Origin: Ignelater luminosus | Lineage: Eukaryota; Arthropoda; Insecta; Coleoptera; Elateridae | Direction of reading: 5' to 3' | Assembly: GCA_011009095.1 (NCBI GenBank) | Contig: VTPC01000827.1 | Span: forward strand, 4,215-68,214 | Length of the DNA stretch: 64,000 nucleotides | Shown here: positions 60,390-64,000 of the stretch, piece after piece | How the letters are laid out: every line of letters starts with the position of its first letter | How positions within the stretch are numbered: the stretch's first letter is position 1 | The notes under the pieces: model-generated | Told to the model about the DNA's origin: nothing | Seen by the model: the letters and a program-made list of their open reading frames with translations, nothing else | The model's database searches: none | Position numbers and translations under genes: made by a program

Positions 60390-60870
60390 CACATGTTTAT
60401 TCATTACAGTCACCAGGACCAGCCATCCTGTCTTACAACTACGTCTTCTAATTATTTAGGAATTAAAGTTTTTAATCGTTTACTAAATAATATAAAACTA
60501 ATTAGTGATATAAATAAATTTAAAAGAGAACTAAGAAACAAACAAAATTCATCATCTTTTGATTCTAGGAATTGAATGCCATTGATTAATCTTTGTCTGG
60601 AATTTGTGTGTTCACTGTGTATTCAGTTGAGTTTCAATGATTGTAGACTATTTAACTTTTCCACTGCGTGCTTGTTAGGTCTTATCTTGAATATTCTTTG
60701 TTTGATCTACATATAACAATGAAATTTCAAGAATAGAAAACATTCAACACAAATCTTTGAAATTAGTTCTGTTTAAAACAAATTTAAATCTTGATTATTT
60801 CCATCTGGAAATATTTCTCAATTGAAATGCGTATGCTCCCAATCAAAGCAGCAGGTTGGGTTTTCTACCG
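60390..60870 (+). mobile_element. LINE fragments, rearranged order
   Basis: Two plus-strand pieces of a Jockey-like ORF2. 60393-60575 reads GIKVFNRLLNNIKLISDINK and then FKRELRN, the extreme C-terminal block. About 60680-60835 reads EISRIENIQHKSLKLVLFKT and then NLNLDYFHLEIFLN, which normally lies before that block. The order is therefore inverted relative to an intact element, pointing to two insertions or a rearrangement. Confidence 0.6.
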
Positions 60871-61766
60871 CCACCTAAGTTACATTTCCATTATTATTCT
60901 TAAATAAAATTGCTGAATTCATCATTTTCTTTGTTTTTTTGAGTATTTTGTAACACAAAAAGAAACTCCTACTAAATAAGTAAGAATGAATAAATGGTAC
61001 TTACATGGTTAGTGAAAGAACTGACTATGTCGTGGAACCGTAAATAGTATTTCACATATTATCCTCTGAATAAGTTTATAACTAATCAATCTTACTTAAA
61101 ATCGTTATTATTATATAATTGCCATCAAAATAATTATTAATATTGTTACATTATGACCCCATTATAGTGCTCAGTTCGCTTGTGCCGTACTTTAAACAAG
61201 TACGCATTATAATGGATTGAATTATATCAAGTAAACCACTGCATAAAGCCTACTTATCATATAGAAGTAGGAACAAACAACACGACAGTTCCGTCAAGGT
61301 GAAATTACGACTAATCACATAAAATCACAACTGATATATTCACTACTACATATATTTTTTGTAATTATATAAAATACAATAGACCATTTGCAATATATGT
61401 ACCTTCATTTTATCATTTCACATTTCTATAATAATTGCTTATTTGGTAAATTGTTACTTTACAGCTTGTACACATTTTTATGAAATTAACTAACAAGGTT
61501 GGATCCAACAATAACAATAAAAATACAAACATGAGCTGCACAGTTCAATAAATACTTTGTAGCAGGTACATTCAATTCACAGAGGGAAACCGCATGACTT
61601 ATGAATTGTATAATGTGATGCACATGGTTAGTGTACATAACCTCAAAATATTTGCTGAACTGTGCATTATAAAATGTTGGAACTATTTAATAAATGGTAA
61701 ATAATATATAGCCATTCTTTCAAGTTCCAGTTTTTCTAATTCTACAGAAAAAAAACTTTCCATACC
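60871..61766. other. Trit1 3' flank, otherwise unassigned
   Basis: AT-rich. A minus-strand ATTAAA (plus TTTAAT near 61686) lies about 80 bases after the Trit1 stop and may serve as poly(A) signal. An imperfect inverted repeat, CCATTATAGTGC near 61157 and GCATTATAATGG near 61205, is present. No gene was seen. Confidence 0.4.
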
Positions 61767-63381
61767 TTAACTGTTACACTTCGCTTCTTTTTGACTCCTT
61801 TTTTTTCTTTCCAATACCCGTTTGTGTCTATGAGACTTCATGTGAGCTTCCCACTGATGTACTCCAACAAACACACGTTCACACACTTCACAGGTATATG
61901 TACTAGTTTCAGACGTAGGAAATGATTGTGTATCTTGTAAAGGCAAGGGCGTGTATGCGCATGTTGATCCTGCCATAAAACTTTCTACTATACTAATAGC
62001 TGGAATAGTAACACATTGGTCCCAAATAGAAACATCTGTTGTATCTAAACCATACACAGGAGGAACCTAAAGTAAAAGTGCATTAACATAAATTCTTAAA
62101 ATTAGGCATTTTGAGACATCTTACGTTTCGACTTAAATTGCTTAGAAAACGGTTAGTGATCCATCTCTTCTGTTTTTTAGCATACCTTCGTGTAACTGTT
62201 TTCAGTTCTTCAACTCCCTCTTGGAATAAATGTTTACCATCATCAAACATGCGTTCTGTTGGACTTAACATTAAATATTTATGGAATTCTTTGAGTCCTA
62301 TTGATTGAAAAATTCCTTTGGTATAATCTACTTCTCTATAAGTTAAATATAAAAAATTTGGGACCATGAAACTCTCATGTGGAACCTATACTTACTCATC
62401 TTTATTAATGCGTTGTTCGTTGTATCTTTTGTGGAAATCCAAAAGTTCTTCAACCAATCCTTGTTCTAACATTGAATCGACTCGAGTATTTAAACGATTA
62501 TTTAGTGCATTCTATATTGAATAATCCATTGATTGAACATGAGTTGAGCAAATTTTTAAAATTCATACCTGGTTACATTGTAGCCAAAAAATAATAGCGT
62601 TTGAAAAACGAAGACCTCCACCTAAAGACGAACCTCCTTCTGATGACTGCTGTTCTTGTAAAATATCACTATGCTTACGGCCTTTTTGATAAAATACCTC
62701 TAAAGACCTATATTCAAATCAATTGTTTTTTATTGAGCGCATATTTGAAATTATAGTACCTTAAGATCTTTCTTTTATTGTTAGGATGCAACTGCATTGC
62801 CCTTAAGGGGTCACATTCTAACAATTTTTTATGCAATTCAGCACTTGAAAGCATGTGCTCATTATTTGGTCCTATTCCAGGTTGCATAGGTTTTGCATTA
62901 CCTGGTTCTTCAATCAATATTTTAAACAATAAAGATTCTATATAATAATTAGTTCCACCAACAATAATTGGAATTTTATTTTTTGAAAAGATTTCATCTA
63001 TCTAAAGACTAGTTAAGGTTCAATATGATTCGTTTTAATGAGGAATTTTTGAAATTATAAAAGGATACAGTTACAAGAGCTCTATCACGAAATTCAACAA
63101 CTGTGAACATTTGATGGGGATGTAATATATCAATTAAATGATGCGATGCTAAAGAACGTTCTTCAATTGTTGCTTTTGCGGTTATAATATCTAAACCTTT
63201 ATAAATCTAAATTTAATTTATATTTAGTTATTAAATTAAAACCAAAGTTATTGTCTCATACCTGCATGGAATCTGCACCAATGATTTCACCTCCAAATTT
63301 CTGAGCTAATTCTAATGATAATTTAGTTTTACCAGAGCCTGTGGCTCCTAAAATCACCACTAAAGGAAGTCTCACGTTCAT
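61767..63381 (-). CDS. Trit1: tRNA dimethylallyltransferase (TRIT1/MOD5/MiaA)
   Basis: Seven exons: 63381-63262, 63206-63069, 63001-62760, 62707-62569, 62511-62396, 62335-62125 and 62066-61767, all with GT/AG and compatible phases, giving 421 aa. The enzyme transfers an isopentenyl group from DMAPP to N6 of adenosine 37 in tRNAs reading UNN codons, in mitochondria and cytosol. The P-loop is GATGSGKT (residues 11-18). SADSMQ-type GADSMQIYKGLDI follows, with the conserved aspartate. [35 protein letters not shown] and [14 protein letters not shown] are family blocks. KRYA-type [11 protein letters not shown] is the tRNA-binding helix region. The C-terminal [21 protein letters not shown] is the matrin-type C2H2 finger found only in eukaryotic members. 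Human TRIT1 is 467 aa. Confidence 0.95.
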
Positions 63382-64000
63382 TTTTAATATTCTCTTATTT
63401 AATTATGAAAAACACAAAAATTAATGAAACATGTGATCGGTATCCATTAACCTCGCTTTAAGCCATTTTAAGCACACATTTTCACAACATAACCTATAAG
63501 CGACATGTTTAAACAAAATAACCTCTAAAATAAAACTACGGAACCATGGTAATCACGTGGTAGGTGCAAGTGTTTAAAGTCACGTACTTGGTTTGATGGT
63601 AGGGGATTTTTAGTGAAATGCGTGTATAAACGATATGATTTGTCATTTGTGAATTGTGTACCTGCATTTTTGGGTTGCGTGATTAATAACCTGAAATTAA
63701 TTATTATAACCTATTTAATTAAAAATTAACCACAAAAATTAAAAATTAGTTTCTGAATTTTTCTTACTTATACAATTACAAGCTCACTTTTTAAAAATAA
63801 CTCACCATAACTATATGAAAGTTACTATTTGAAAAATTGTATCACTATTTCAACTATTTCGTTTGAGATGCGAGTTTTTAAAAATCTTGAAGCTCGGAAT
63901 TGAGTCGGACCGGACCTTATTGATGTCAACTATGTCAACAATGTCAACAATTTAGACATGCGCAAAGCTGTTAAACTTGATTTTTCCTTTATTATTTAAA
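63382..64000. other. Region upstream of Trit1
   Basis: Holds the Trit1 promoter side, with a CACGTG at 63554-63559 about 170 bases upstream of the start codon. No TATA box is obvious. No other gene was recognised before the window ends. Confidence 0.35.

Noticed and set aside
1-64000. tRNA, rRNA genes or CRISPR-like arrays
   Set aside because: No cloverleaf with A and B boxes, no rRNA-like segment and no regularly spaced identical repeats with unique spacers were seen by eye.

Overview
The window looks like a piece of an insect nuclear genome, quite possibly a beetle. It is AT-rich, its three host genes have insect-type exon structures, and it carries many mariner/Tc1, hAT, Helitron and non-LTR (LINE) remnants. 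The species cannot be named from the sequence alone.

Three host genes stand out. (1) At the left, on the minus strand, is a two-exon kinesin-6 gene (pav/KIF23/MKLP1, 1139-3649, 783 aa), the motor subunit of centralspindlin. (2) In the middle, on the plus strand, is Myc. Its coding exons are 30827-31619 and 49961-50613 (481 aa), separated by an 18.3 kb intron. A non-coding first exon ending near 29044 and a long AU-rich 3' UTR are likely. The intron interrupts a conserved acidic EEEIDVVSV motif. The second coding exon carries a textbook bHLH-leucine zipper. (3) At the right, on the minus strand, is a seven-exon tRNA dimethylallyltransferase gene (TRIT1/MOD5/MiaA type, 61767-63381, 421 aa), with introns of only about 50 to 75 bp and a C-terminal zinc finger.

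The rest is mostly mobile-element debris. 1-570 is the tail of a Helitron. 6.5-8.5 kb holds a 720-bp MITE beside a complete-length mariner. 9.3-9.7 kb is a degenerate tandem array. 12.7-14.0 kb is a 1.3 kb Tc1-like element with perfect ends. 15.9-18.0 kb is a LINE. 19.5-21.6 kb is an hAT-type element split by a nested Tc1-like element. 24.5-26.4 kb holds a LINE fragment and a second, older mariner. 27.36-27.98 kb is a roughly 155-bp tandem repeat just upstream of Myc. 55-61 kb, between Myc and Trit1, is a mixture of pogo-like, LINE and Tc1/Bari-like pieces.

The part that may repay a second look is the Myc intron. It appears enriched in CACGTG E-boxes (seven by eye). It holds three GC-rich islands, one followed by a TATA box. 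It also contains three phase-compatible, exon-like segments on the opposite strand (38757-40246) that may belong to an undescribed nested gene. A single promoter/enhancer system feeding Myc back on itself is possible, but that is inference.
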